A stretch of DNA of 57,809 bases from Rhodospirillales bacterium (lineage in GTDB: Bacteria > Pseudomonadota > Alphaproteobacteria > Micavibrionales > Micavibrionaceae). Location of the stretch: positions 1-57,809 of the forward strand of contig JACKIP010000010.1 of the NCBI GenBank assembly GCA_020638395.1, in the 5' to 3' direction. A model generated the notes under the pieces. It was given only the letters and a program-made list of their open reading frames with translations. It was not told where the DNA came from and made no database searches. The translations under genes and the position numbers were made by a program. Positions 1 through 7,842 of the stretch are shown piece after piece; position 1 is the first letter of the stretch, and each line of letters starts with the position of its first letter.

Positions 1-74
1 CTCTGAAAATTCAGGCAATGACGGCGTTATAAAATGTCTTAAAATTAAACCAAAGCACTATAATTGAAAAAAAA

Positions 75-120
75 TCTTCGTTTCTTCGTCACTTCGTGCT
101 CAAACAATTTTAAACCGCAA
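75..120. repeat. Dispersed CTTCG-rich repeat (family E)
   Basis: The block carries TTCTTCG, ACTTCGTG and a TTTTAAACC-like end. Related blocks lie at 47656-47723, 48763-48828 and 51804-51846, all between genes. The function is unknown. It is not coding in any convincing frame. Confidence 0.5.
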
Positions 121-168
121 AGTAAAACAAAGTTCTTTCGGTTGTGGAAAGCTTTGAAATAAAAACCG

Positions 169-198
169 TTAACGCCCTGTTAACTTCTCTGGTATAAT
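169..198 (+). promoter_or_regulatory. CtrA-type box and -10 of the flagellin promoter
   Basis: TTAA (169-172), seven bases, TTAA (180-183) matches the alphaproteobacterial CtrA box exactly. A perfect TATAAT (193-198) follows nine bases later, so the box covers the -35 region, as in class CtrA-activated promoters. A short inverted repeat, GGTCC (210-214) and GGACC (222-226), lies in the presumed 5' UTR and could act in post-transcriptional control of flagellin. Confidence 0.75.
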
Positions 199-265
199 CT
201 GATTCTATGGGTCCTAGTATGGGACCTTTAACATACTTAACAGTAACCTAGGAAAGGAAACTCTT

Positions 266-2026
266 ATGGCTAATGATGTTGTTCTTACGAGCGCGTTGCG
301 CTCAAACCTACTCTCCCTCCAGAATACGCAGCGTAGTATTGACGCCACCCAGCTTCGTCTGGCGACCGGTCTGAAAGTCAACTCTGCTCTGGATAATCCA
401 CAAAACTTCTTCGCCGCGCAGTCTCTTGACAACCGTGCGTCTGACCTGACCCGTCTTCTTGACGGTATCGGCCAGTCGATTTCGGCGATTAAAGCCGCCG
501 ATCAGGGCATCGAGTCACTGACCAAGCTGATTGAGCAAGCCGATTCTCTGGCAACTTCTGCTCTGGAAGCGACGTCTTCTGCCTCACAAAGTGCTTCAAC
601 CGTTGGTGATGTTGATGTGGAAGATCTGACTATCACGGCGGCAAATGCCGGTACGCTGGTCTTCTCTTTCACAAACCAGAACGGCGAGCAACCAACTGCC
701 TTGCAGGCAGCAAACGTCACAGGCGAAACCGTTACGATTGCGGCCAGTGATACGATCGAAGATATTATCAATAATATCAACTCTATCAGAGACGGAAATA
801 ACGAGAAAATCGTAACGGCCTCCCTGACAGATGCCGGTCGTCTGCAAATCAGCACGCTGAACGGAACGAATGCGCGTCTTGAGTTGACAAGCACCGGTAC
901 AGCGACACTGGGCGGATCTCAAACTCTGGCCGGATTGCTTGGTTTCTCTGCACAGTTCATTCCGGAAGCACAACTCGGTTCTGCCGTGAGTGCCTCTACC
1001 TCTGTGTCTTTGAACCTGGAAGCGTCTGCAACCGTCAAATCACAGGCTTTGTATGATACCAATGATACATCGACTGTGGCGGATCGCAGCTCCTTGCTGA
1101 CAGACCTTCTGCGTGACGTAAACGGAGACGGAACGATCGGTGATGTGGCTTTTGCTCTGGCCCTGTCTGACGTCGATACTGCCAGCTTTAACATTGCGAT
1201 TAACGGGGCGTCAGCCACAGCAATCGCGGTGACCGCGAACTCCACCATCCAAAGTCTGATTGATGATATCAATGATGATGTCACACTGAAATCACGCATT
1301 GAAGCAACCTTTGATGATACCAGCGGGCAAATCATTTTTGCCGCCAAGGATGGTAGCGTTGAAAGCATTCAGTTCAGCGTCACAGCGACTGAGGTTGGCG
1401 GTGACTCCGGTGGTACTGCACGTATCCAGGCTAACTTTGGCTTTGGTTCCGGTGGCAATCTGGACTCAACGACCGTTGCAAACTCCTCGACAGAATCCTC
1501 TGATACCGAAAATATTTACTTCGGCGAAGGAGGCGGTGACATTGCTCAGGCACAAAGTGACTTTAACAAAGTGCGTGAACAGATTGATGCTCTGGTTCGT
1601 GATGCCGGCTACCGTGGGGTCAACCTGCTGAACGGCGATAATCTGGTAACCACCTTCAACGAAGACCGGTCTAATCAGTTGACAACCGAAGGGGGCGACT
1701 TTACCTCCACAGGTCTGGGAATTAACGAGGCGGCTTTCGCGACACGTTCTGCGATTGAAGACTCTCTGGATCAGGTTCGTGCGGCTCTGTTAACAGCCCG
1801 GAACTTTGGTTCATCAATTGCCAACGATCTGGCGATTATCCAGACTCGTCAGGACTTCACCGAGAATACAATTAACAACCTCGAAGAAGGCCGCGATAAA
1901 CTGGTTGTTGCCGATCAGAACGAAGAAGGTGCAAACCTGCTGGCTCTGCAAACCAGACAACAGTTGGGCGTGACCTCTCTGTCTCTGGCGTCTCAGTCTC
2001 AACAGGCTGTGCTGCGGTTGTTCTAA
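266..2026 (+). CDS. Flagellin
   Basis: Filament subunit of the bacterial flagellum, exported by the flagellar type III system and polymerised outside the cell. The 586-aa product has the conserved D0/D1 N-terminus (alternating short polar/aliphatic heptads, residues 1-110, including LATGLKVNSALDNP) and the matching C-terminal helix ending in SQQAVLRLF. The central part (about 115-430) is acidic, Ser/Thr-rich and contains two flagellin-IN-like stretches around 120-230 and 275-385. At 586 aa it is longer than the compact 270-300-aa alphaproteobacterial flagellins. The start ATG has AAAGGA seven bases upstream. It stands alone between a CtrA-box promoter and a strong terminator, so it is probably monocistronic and cell-cycle controlled. 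A family assignment is secure; which paralogue (fliC/flaA/fljK) cannot be told from sequence alone. Confidence 0.93.
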   Translation: MANDVVLTSALRSNLLSLQNTQRSIDATQLRLATGLKVNSALDNPQNFFAAQSLDNRASDLTRLLDGIGQSISAIKAADQGIESLTKLIEQADSLATSALEATSSASQSASTVGDVDVEDLTITAANAGTLVFSFTNQNGEQPTALQAANVTGETVTIAASDTIEDIINNINSIRDGNNEKIVTASLTDAGRLQISTLNGTNARLELTSTGTATLGGSQTLAGLLGFSAQFIPEAQLGSAVSASTSVSLNLEASATVKSQALYDTNDTSTVADRSSLLTDLLRDVNGDGTIGDVAFALALSDVDTASFNIAINGASATAIAVTANSTIQSLIDDINDDVTLKSRIEATFDDTSGQIIFAAKDGSVESIQFSVTATEVGGDSGGTARIQANFGFGSGGNLDSTTVANSSTESSDTENIYFGEGGGDIAQAQSDFNKVREQIDALVRDAGYRGVNLLNGDNLVTTFNEDRSNQLTTEGGDFTSTGLGINEAAFATRSAIEDSLDQVRAALLTARNFGSSIANDLAIIQTRQDFTENTINNLEEGRDKLVVADQNEEGANLLALQTRQQLGVTSLSLASQSQQAVLRLF

Positions 2027-2060
2027 TTGTAATCCGCATACATATCGTTTTAAACACAGA

Positions 2061-2090
2061 AAACCGGGGAAGAATTCCCCGGTTTTTTTT
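2061..2090 (+). terminator. Rho-independent terminator of flagellin
   Basis: A perfect stem (AAACCGGGGA with TCCCCGGTTT) is followed by a run of eight T, 35 bases after the flagellin stop. It is the strongest intrinsic terminator in the window. Confidence 0.93.
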
Positions 2091-2094
2091 GCCT

Positions 2095-2142
2095 TATAGA
2101 ATCCTCTGCAAAAGTCCAGAATCGTCATTGCCTGAATTGTCG
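2095..2142 (+). repeat. Dispersed repeat family B, partial copy
   Basis: Starts TATAG and continues with CCTCTGCAAAAG, the same left end as at 14730 and, inverted, at 38743 and 5234. After about 25 bases it departs from the other copies. It includes CGTCATTGCCTGAATT (2123-2138), the exact reverse complement of bases 8-23. Confidence 0.6.
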
Positions 2143-2166
2143 AAATTGAAGAGTGGTAAGGTTATC

Positions 2167-2307
2167 ATGCGTTTTTGCGTTGCAAAAAACTTTTTTTCAT
2201 GTTTCTATAATTATATGCAGTTTTGTTATGAACCAGCGATGATCGTCTCTCACCCGGAATTTAAAGCCCTAAATTCCGTGATCGGGACATTTATCATCTC
2301 TGGCTGA
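2167..2307 (+). CDS. Possible leader peptide of the GNAT-MFS operon (46 aa)
   Basis: A short ATG ORF with TAAGG five bases upstream. It starts MRFCVAKNFF and is very rich in Phe, Tyr and Cys over its first 20 codons. The stop codon (2305-2307) falls inside the first arm of a hairpin (2302-2309), so translating ribosomes would decide which of two alternative hairpins forms downstream. No homologue is recognised. It could be a chance ORF in an AT-rich gap; the argument for it rests on the Shine-Dalgarno sequence and the placement of the stop. Treat as a hypothesis. Confidence 0.35.
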   Translation: MRFCVAKNFFSCFYNYMQFCYEPAMIVSHPEFKALNSVIGTFIISG

Positions 2308-2432
2308 CACCAAACCGCACCGAACCTGTCAGCCGCTCCCTCCGCAGGCTGACAGAAACACCTCTTCCTTTTTTCATTAGATGTTTTCTCTCCAGCCGTA
2401 GTGGGTCCGGTTGACGCTTTAACCTGGAGAAG
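2255..2432 (+). promoter_or_regulatory. Structured leader with mutually exclusive hairpins
   Basis: Arm A GGCTGACA (2302-2309) can pair with arm B TGTCAGCC (2327-2334). B can instead pair with arm A' GGCTGACA (2347-2354, 9 bp when extended), which is followed by a pyrimidine tract with six T (2369-2374). A separate 9-bp hairpin lies at 2255-2278. TCTCCAG (2389-2395) is complementary to CTGGAGA (2424-2430), the Shine-Dalgarno region of the GNAT gene. The layout is that of a transcriptional or translational attenuator. No known riboswitch class is recognised. Confidence 0.5.
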
Positions 2433-2436
2433 AAAC

Positions 2437-3066
2437 ATGACGACACGCTTATTTAATATTGATCCGGTTTTGGTGGACGCCCCCATGCCGATCATCACAC
2501 CACGTTTGATCCTGCGGCCTCCACAACGTGGTGATGGTTATATTTTGTCTGATGCAAAAAGAGTTAGTTGGGCTGAGTTGCAACAATGGATGCCTTGGGC
2601 ACAGGGTGATATTGCCGCACTTTCTGTGGAGCAGGAAGAAATTTTATGTCGGCGTAAGCAGGCGGATTATTTATTGCGGGAAGACATTATGTTGTTTGCA
2701 TTTGAGCGGGAAACAAATACCTTGGTTGCATCCAGCGGGTTGCATCGTATGGATTGGAAAACCAGAATTTTTGAGATTGGTTACTGGGTTCGTTCAGATG
2801 CAACCGGTCAAGGGTATGCAACGGAAATAACGCATGCGTTATTACGGTATGCTTTTAATCAATTGGCGGCTAATCGCGTGACGATTTGTCATGATAATGA
2901 AAATGGGGCCAGTCGCCGGGTGATTGAAAAACTTGGTTTTGTTAAAGAAGGTGAAGCCCCTCTGGATGGAGTATTACACGGTCGTTTTCGCGGGACAAGC
3001 TATTACGCCCGCTATGACCTGAGCGGACTGCCGCCTTTAGATGTCAGGTGGGAGTGTGAGCCATGA
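2437..3066 (+). CDS. GNAT-family N-acetyltransferase (RimJ/RimL type)
   Basis: Transfers an acetyl group from acetyl-CoA to an amine, either the N-terminus of a protein or a small molecule. The 209-aa product shows the family start (ITPRLILRPP), the beta-4/beta-5 segment with IGYWVRSDATGQGYA, in which TGQGYA fits the pyrophosphate-binding Q/RxxGxG/A loop, and the closing ASRRVIEKLGFVKEG. I chose ATG 2437 because CTGGAGAAG precedes it by four bases; an in-frame GTG 36 bases upstream lacks support. Its stop overlaps the MFS start (ATGA), so the two are translationally coupled. The substrate is unknown; the pairing with an MFS pump suggests detoxification of a compound. Base composition is visibly lower in GC than the following gene, so the pair may be of mixed origin. 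Confidence 0.85.
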   Translation: MTTRLFNIDPVLVDAPMPIITPRLILRPPQRGDGYILSDAKRVSWAELQQWMPWAQGDIAALSVEQEEILCRRKQADYLLREDIMLFAFERETNTLVASSGLHRMDWKTRIFEIGYWVRSDATGQGYATEITHALLRYAFNQLAANRVTICHDNENGASRRVIEKLGFVKEGEAPLDGVLHGRFRGTSYYARYDLSGLPPLDVRWECEP

Positions 3067-4235
3067 CAAAAGATGTGCTTCGACAGCGAAATATTCCGCT
3101 ATTGAATATCTATGCCGCGTTACTGGGCTTTTTACCGATTATCGCGGTTATCGTGCCCTATTACCAGCACCAGATCGGCCTGTCTTTTCAGGACTTCCTG
3201 ATTATTGAAGCCATCTTTTCGGCGGTCGTGGTGGCGATGGAGGTCCCGTCCGGATGGCTATCCGATCTCTGGCGGCGGAAATTTGTTCTGGCGCTGGGCG
3301 CGTTTCTGGACGGGGTTGGGTTTGTCTTCATTGGCATCGCTGATGACTTCTGGACTGCCGCGCTGGGTGAAATCATTCTGGGGGTTGGTGTGTCACTGGT
3401 CAGTGGCACGACCTCGGCCCTGCTTTATGACACCCTGCTGGAAGACGGCGATGTGTCTACCTACCGCAAGCTAGAAGGCAAACGCTCCGCCATGGGCTTT
3501 TATGCAGTGGGCGTATCCTCTGTGGTGGCCGGCTTTCTGTATACGCTTGATCCGTATCTGCCGCTCTGGGTGTCGGCGGTCACGACCTTTCTGTGTATTC
3601 CGGTCGCGCTGATGATGCATGAGCCGGATCGCCACAAAGAAGCCGTGCAGAAAAATCCGCTGCATGACATGGTGCAGGTGATGCGCTATGCCCTGAACGG
3701 ACATAAGGAAGTCGCGGCCCTGATTTTCTTCGTCGCGGTGCTCTATGGCAGCACGCAGGCTGGGCAATGGATGCAGCAGTCTTACTATATCTTTCTGGGC
3801 ATTCCGGAAATCTGGTTCGGTATCTTTGCGTCCATCGGCTTCTTTGTCGGCGGCGTAGGCGGGCATTTGGGGCACAAGCTGGAAGAAAAATTCCGGGCCG
3901 TGCATATCCTGATCGGCCTGTGGCTGCTGGTGGCGCTGTTCTGGATCATTTGCGGCACCTTTGCGGGCTATCACGCCCTCATCCTGCTGATGATCAGCAA
4001 CGCAGCCTGGGGGATTGGCTCTCCGGTGATGCAGGACGCGCTGAACCGGCGGGTCGATTCCTCACGGCGCGCAACTGTTTTGTCTGTCGCCTCCCTGATG
4101 ATCCGCCTGACTTTCATTCCGTTGGGGGTCGGGATCGGCTGGGTTGTGGATGCCTATGGCGTGCAGACGGGCTTGCTGGCGCTGGCGGCGTTCGTCCTGC
4201 TGGCGAATGTGTGGAACGCCCGGCGATTATTGTAA
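3063..4235 (+). CDS. MFS transporter
   Basis: A 390-aa inner-membrane protein with about twelve hydrophobic segments, the usual size of a drug-type major facilitator. The conserved loop after helix 2 is present as SGWLSDLWRRK (motif A, G-x-L-x-D-x-x-x-R-K). Helix 4-5 shows the Gly-rich GEIILGVGVSLVSG. It overlaps the upstream GNAT gene by four bases, so both are expected to be made from one mRNA under the structured leader at 2.2-2.4 kb. The likely role is export of a toxic compound or metabolite; the substrate cannot be inferred. Only a weak signal for transcription stop follows before the convergent fmt gene. Confidence 0.88.
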   Translation: MTKDVLRQRNIPLLNIYAALLGFLPIIAVIVPYYQHQIGLSFQDFLIIEAIFSAVVVAMEVPSGWLSDLWRRKFVLALGAFLDGVGFVFIGIADDFWTAALGEIILGVGVSLVSGTTSALLYDTLLEDGDVSTYRKLEGKRSAMGFYAVGVSSVVAGFLYTLDPYLPLWVSAVTTFLCIPVALMMHEPDRHKEAVQKNPLHDMVQVMRYALNGHKEVAALIFFVAVLYGSTQAGQWMQQSYYIFLGIPEIWFGIFASIGFFVGGVGGHLGHKLEEKFRAVHILIGLWLLVALFWIICGTFAGYHALILLMISNAAWGIGSPVMQDALNRRVDSSRRATVLSVASLMIRLTFIPLGVGIGWVVDAYGVQTGLLALAAFVLLANVWNARRLL

Positions 4236-4285
4236 CCTGAGTACGGAAGGGAGCGAGATTTTTTATCCCACCCCTTCCCTCCGCA

Positions 4286-5158
4286 TCACAAATACCCGCC
4301 ATTGACTGCGGATTTAAAGTCCATCGGTTTTTTTCCATCCGGCTGCACCAGATCAAGAACCAGCTTTTGCCCCTCCTCCTCCAGATGCGCTTTTAACACT
4401 TTCACCCGGCCTTTTAGCCCTTGCAGATAGGTCCCCGGCCAGGGATTCAGCGCCCGGATCTGGCGGTCAATCTCGACCGGAGTTTGCACCGCCGGGTCAA
4501 TCCGCCCGTCCTCCTTTTTCAGCATGGGCGCATAGGTGGACAACCGATCATCCTGCGCAACCGCCGGGAGATGTTTCTGATCCGCCAGACGGTCAAGTAC
4601 CGGCACGATGATATCCGCCCCCAGTTTTGACAGGGTTTCGTGCAGCTCCTGTGCCGTGGTGGTGGTGCCCAGGGGGGTTGTTGCCCCCGTTATCACCGGG
4701 CCGGTATCCAGCCCTTTTTCCATTTGCATGATCGTCACGCCGCTCTCTGCATCGCCTTTCCAGATCGCATGCTGGATCGGTGATGCGCCGCGCCAGCGCG
4801 GCAAAATCGAGGCATGAATATTCAGACAGCCATATTTCGGCGCGCCCAGAACGGCTTGCGGTAAAATCAGACCATAGGCCGCAACCACCGCGACATCTGC
4901 CCCCAACCGTCTGAATGCCTCCCGGTCGTCCTCTCCCTTGAAATTTTGCGGATGATAGACCGGAATTCCGTGCCGGTCCGCCGCAAGATGCACCGGAGAT
5001 TTTTGCACTTCATAACCACGCCCCTTGGGACGGGGAGGCTGGGTGTAAACGGCCACGACCCGGTGGCGGGAAGCAACCAAGGCCTCCAGTGGCGGCACGG
5101 CAAAATCGGGCGTGCCCATAAAAATGACCTGAAGAGGAGGAGAGAATTCTGCTATCAT
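4286..5158 (-). CDS. fmt: Methionyl-tRNA formyltransferase
   Basis: Formylates Met-tRNAfMet from 10-formyl-THF, needed for initiation of translation. The 290-aa protein has the N-terminal formyltransferase domain with FMGTPDFAVPPLEAL, and the catalytic block NIHASILPRWRGASPIQ (Asn and His of the family) followed by GVTIMQMEKGLDTGPVI. The C-terminal anticodon-side domain with LNPWPGTYL and GKKPMDF is somewhat short. It lies 71 bases downstream of def on the same strand, the standard def-fmt pairing, so the two N-terminal-methionine processing enzymes are co-expressed. Confidence 0.95.
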   Translation of the reverse strand: MIAEFSPPLQVIFMGTPDFAVPPLEALVASRHRVVAVYTQPPRPKGRGYEVQKSPVHLAADRHGIPVYHPQNFKGEDDREAFRRLGADVAVVAAYGLILPQAVLGAPKYGCLNIHASILPRWRGASPIQHAIWKGDAESGVTIMQMEKGLDTGPVITGATTPLGTTTTAQELHETLSKLGADIIVPVLDRLADQKHLPAVAQDDRLSTYAPMLKKEDGRIDPAVQTPVEIDRQIRALNPWPGTYLQGLKGRVKVLKAHLEEEGQKLVLDLVQPDGKKPMDFKSAVNGGYL

Positions 5159-5215
5159 GTTATAAAAGGCACACTGAATGCCTGCATGCCTTTACTCCTT
5201 TGTTTTTGGGTTAGA

Positions 5216-5234
5216 TTTTTGCAGAGAGACTATA
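5216..5234 (-). repeat. Dispersed repeat family B, end fragment at the def stop
   Basis: On the minus strand the fragment reads TATAG then CTCTCTGCAAAAA, the left end of the family seen at 14730 and 38743. The TAG stop codon of def is the TAG of this TATAG end, so the repeat appears to have supplied the stop. Confidence 0.55.
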
Positions 5235-5808
5235 AAACCCGGTTTTGCTTCCGAAACTTTTTGACAATCATATTCCGTTTCAGAGAAGATAAATGGTCAA
5301 TGAACAACACGCCATTCAGATGGTCAATTTCATGCTGGACACAGTGAGAGTGCAACCCGGAGCACTCTATTTCCTGGGCCGTTCCACGCTCATCAATATA
5401 TTTGACCTTGACATGCGCCGGGCGGATCACATTGGCGTACTGGTTCGGGATGGACAGGCACCCCTCTTCATAAACCGATTTTTGCTCGGATTGCCATATG
5501 ATCTCCGGATTAACCATGCAGACCGGACTTCGTGCAGGATTTTCTTCTTCCAACGGCCCGCGGTCAATGGTTAAAACTCCGTTCTTTTCTGGCCCAAATT
5601 GCCAAATCCCCTCCGGCACATCCACAATCAACACGCGGTTCAGGATGTTGACCTGATTGGCGGCGAGCCCGATTCCGTTCGCTTTGTCCAGCGTGGCTTT
5701 CATCCGGTCAATCTGCCTTTGAATCTCCGGGGTCACCGCGCCGACCGCATGAGCCGTGGCTTTTAAAACCGGATCAGGGATTGTGATAATCTCGTAAGGT
5801 TGCGTCAT
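5230..5808 (-). CDS. def: Peptide deformylase
   Basis: Removes the formyl group from the N-terminal Met of nascent proteins, using a metal (Fe2+ in vivo). All three family motifs are present in the 192-aa protein: GIGLAANQ (residues 45-52), EEGCLS (114-119, Cys metal ligand) and QHEIDH (158-163, two His ligands and the catalytic Glu). The length is normal to slightly long. It is the first gene of the def-fmt pair. The stop codon coincides with the end of a dispersed repeat, so the last residues may differ from relatives. Confidence 0.96.
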   Translation of the reverse strand: MTQPYEIITIPDPVLKATAHAVGAVTPEIQRQIDRMKATLDKANGIGLAANQVNILNRVLIVDVPEGIWQFGPEKNGVLTIDRGPLEEENPARSPVCMVNPEIIWQSEQKSVYEEGCLSIPNQYANVIRPAHVKVKYIDERGTAQEIECSGLHSHCVQHEIDHLNGVLFIDHLSSLKRNMIVKKFRKQNRVL

Positions 5809-5872
5809 TCTTCCTATATAACGTGTTTTTCAGGTTTTTTCCACATATAGTCAGGGAATATATAGTTACCAC

Positions 5873-5904
5873 AAAAAAAGCCCGGAAGAGACTTCCGGGC
5901 TTTT
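5873..5904 (-). terminator. Bidirectional intrinsic terminator after the BI-1 gene
   Basis: A 9-bp perfect GC-rich stem (GCCCGGAAG/CTTCCGGGC) with loop AGA, flanked by seven A on one side and four T on the other. It ends the BI-1 gene on the minus strand. Confidence 0.9.
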
Positions 5905-5921
5905 AGGATTATTATCCTGTG

Positions 5922-6638
5922 TTAGTTCCGATTCCCCAGAATAGAGAGCAGGAACTGGAAGAGGTTAATCACGTCCAGATACAGGCTCAGAGCGCTCATA
6001 ACGGCCATTCTCTGATTGACATCCGTACCATTTGCCGGATGATACATTGACTTAATCATTTGTGTGTCAAATGCGATCATCAGGGTAAACATCAGAACAC
6101 CGGCGCCGGAGATAATAAATCCAAGCATGGTCGAACCCATGAACATGTTCACAACCATTGCGATCAACAGACCGATAAAGCCCATCATCAGGAAAGATCC
6201 CATCGCGGACAAGTCTTTTTTGGTGGTGTATCCCCAGATTGACATCGCGCCAAAAGTCGCGGCGGTAATAAAAAACACCCGTGCCACACTTTCTCCGGTA
6301 TAGGCATGGAAAATGTAAGACATTGACAGGCCGATCAGCGCCGTCAGACCAAAGTAAAGGCCGTTTACCGCTGTCATGCTCATGGTCATGACCCGGTTCG
6401 GGGTCAGGCCAAAAAACAGAATGCCCAGAGGGGCCAGAGCCACAATCAGTCCCATCCATGTCCCGTGGATGCTTTCAAACAAAGCAGGAGACATCGCGGT
6501 GACATAGGAAACAAGCCCCGTCACGAGCAGCCCCAGCGCCATCATGTTGTAGACACGGCCAAAATGCTCCCGCAATCCGGCATCGTACAGGGTCTCTCCC
6601 TGGCCAGCACGGGTTGCGTCATAACGATTCGGTTGCAT
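5922..6638 (-). CDS. Bax inhibitor-1 (YccA/YbhL) family membrane protein
   Basis: An integral membrane protein of the BI-1 family (TMBIM), 238 aa, with about seven hydrophobic helices. Visible family features are the N-terminal RVYNMMALGLLVTG, LAPLGILFFG, and the C-terminal AFDTQMI followed by YLDVINLFQFLL with its buried acidic residues. Bacterial members act as pH-sensitive Ca2+ leak channels (BsYetJ) or associate with the FtsH protease (YccA). Which of these applies here is not visible. It is preceded by AAGGAG and followed by a strong terminator, so it is likely monocistronic. Confidence 0.92.
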   Translation of the reverse strand: MQPNRYDATRAGQGETLYDAGLREHFGRVYNMMALGLLVTGLVSYVTAMSPALFESIHGTWMGLIVALAPLGILFFGLTPNRVMTMSMTAVNGLYFGLTALIGLSMSYIFHAYTGESVARVFFITAATFGAMSIWGYTTKKDLSAMGSFLMMGFIGLLIAMVVNMFMGSTMLGFIISGAGVLMFTLMIAFDTQMIKSMYHPANGTDVNQRMAVMSALSLYLDVINLFQFLLSILGNRN

Positions 6639-6783
6639 GTATAGTTCTCCTTAAAATTAACAAGTTTAAATTCGTACCTATTTTATACGATATATAGGGT
6701 AAGTATAACAGATTTTCAAGGCGGGTTGAAAAAATTCGACGCAGATAACACAGAACGGACCAGAGTACCTTCAATAGATCAGG

Positions 6784-7842
6784 TTACGTGCTCCGCCACG
6801 GGTTTTGTCTGACGCGGAATTTGCGGTCGCGGGGGAGCCAGGGATTGACCCGTTCGCTTTCCAGGCGTGTATCCGCAACCGGCGGCAAAGTGTCCGGAAT
6901 GGGAACATGCATAAAACTGCTAATCGCCTGAATACGCCGCTCTATGGGCGGGTGAGTCATAAACAGGCCCATAAACGGCGCGGAATTTTCAATGCACATG
7001 AACGCAATATCGGCCGTTGCCTGCGGGATGTGATCGCGCCCGGAAATGCGCATCAGTGCCCGCATCATCGCGTCCGGATTCTTGGTCAGGCGCACCGCGC
7101 CCGCATCGGCCATATATTCGCGGCGGCGGGACAGGGCAAAGCGCATCAGCAGGGTTGCAAAATAGCCAATCCAGAGGACAACGAGAATCGCCAGAAGGAT
7201 TATAATCCCACCGCCTTTTTTATCGCGGCCGGTGTGCGGAACGTAAAGATTATAACGAAGGTTGCTCCAGACCAGTTGCGCCGCAAGGCTAATCATTCCG
7301 GTAAACACGATCGCGACCATTAACAGGCGCACATCCCGGTTTTGAATATGGGTCAATTCGTGAGCAAGAACCCCCTCGATCTCATCTTTTGACAGGCGGT
7401 TCAGCAAGCCGCGGGTCACGGTGATGGTGTAGGTTTTATCGTTAATTCCACTGGCAAAGGCGTTCAGCGCATGGCTTTCGATAATGTGAAAGGTTGGCAT
7501 GGTCATGCCTTCGGAGATACACAGATTTTCCAGCAGATTATAAAGCTCCGGCTCTTCCTTGCGGGTCACCACATGCGCATGCGCCATATTGGAGATCATG
7601 GCTCCATGAAAAAAGTAGGAAATCATAAACCAGATCAGGACGGCCCCAAGAATAATAGGAAAATAATCCAATAGGAATTTATTCGCAAAAAGAGTGCCCG
7701 CCTCAGCGCTCTGGCCGTTCCAGCCAATCATCGCCGCGCACAGCCAGACCATTCCCATCAGCAGAACCGGATACCCCGCCAATAGCAGGATGGATTTCAG
7801 GTTATTGCTCCAGATGTGGGTTTGTAGTCCTATCGGTTTCAT
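6784..7842 (-). CDS. M48-family membrane metalloprotease (HtpX-like)
   Basis: A zinc protease of the Ste24/HtpX type. In the 352-aa product, two hydrophobic helices near residues 20-40 and 58-78 precede the catalytic HELTH (161-165); further hydrophobic segments follow near 178-195 and 218-238. A downstream EYMAD supplies the third zinc-ligand Glu. HtpX-type enzymes degrade misfolded membrane proteins. It overlaps the upstream GT4 gene by four bases, so it is translationally coupled to it. The pairing of a protease with a glycosyltransferase is not a standard operon and may only reflect local packing. The Arg/Pro-rich C-terminal tail has no recognised function. Confidence 0.88.
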   Translation of the reverse strand: MKPIGLQTHIWSNNLKSILLLAGYPVLLMGMVWLCAAMIGWNGQSAEAGTLFANKFLLDYFPIILGAVLIWFMISYFFHGAMISNMAHAHVVTRKEEPELYNLLENLCISEGMTMPTFHIIESHALNAFASGINDKTYTITVTRGLLNRLSKDEIEGVLAHELTHIQNRDVRLLMVAIVFTGMISLAAQLVWSNLRYNLYVPHTGRDKKGGGIIILLAILVVLWIGYFATLLMRFALSRRREYMADAGAVRLTKNPDAMMRALMRISGRDHIPQATADIAFMCIENSAPFMGLFMTHPPIERRIQAISSFMHVPIPDTLPPVADTRLESERVNPWLPRDRKFRVRQNPWRST

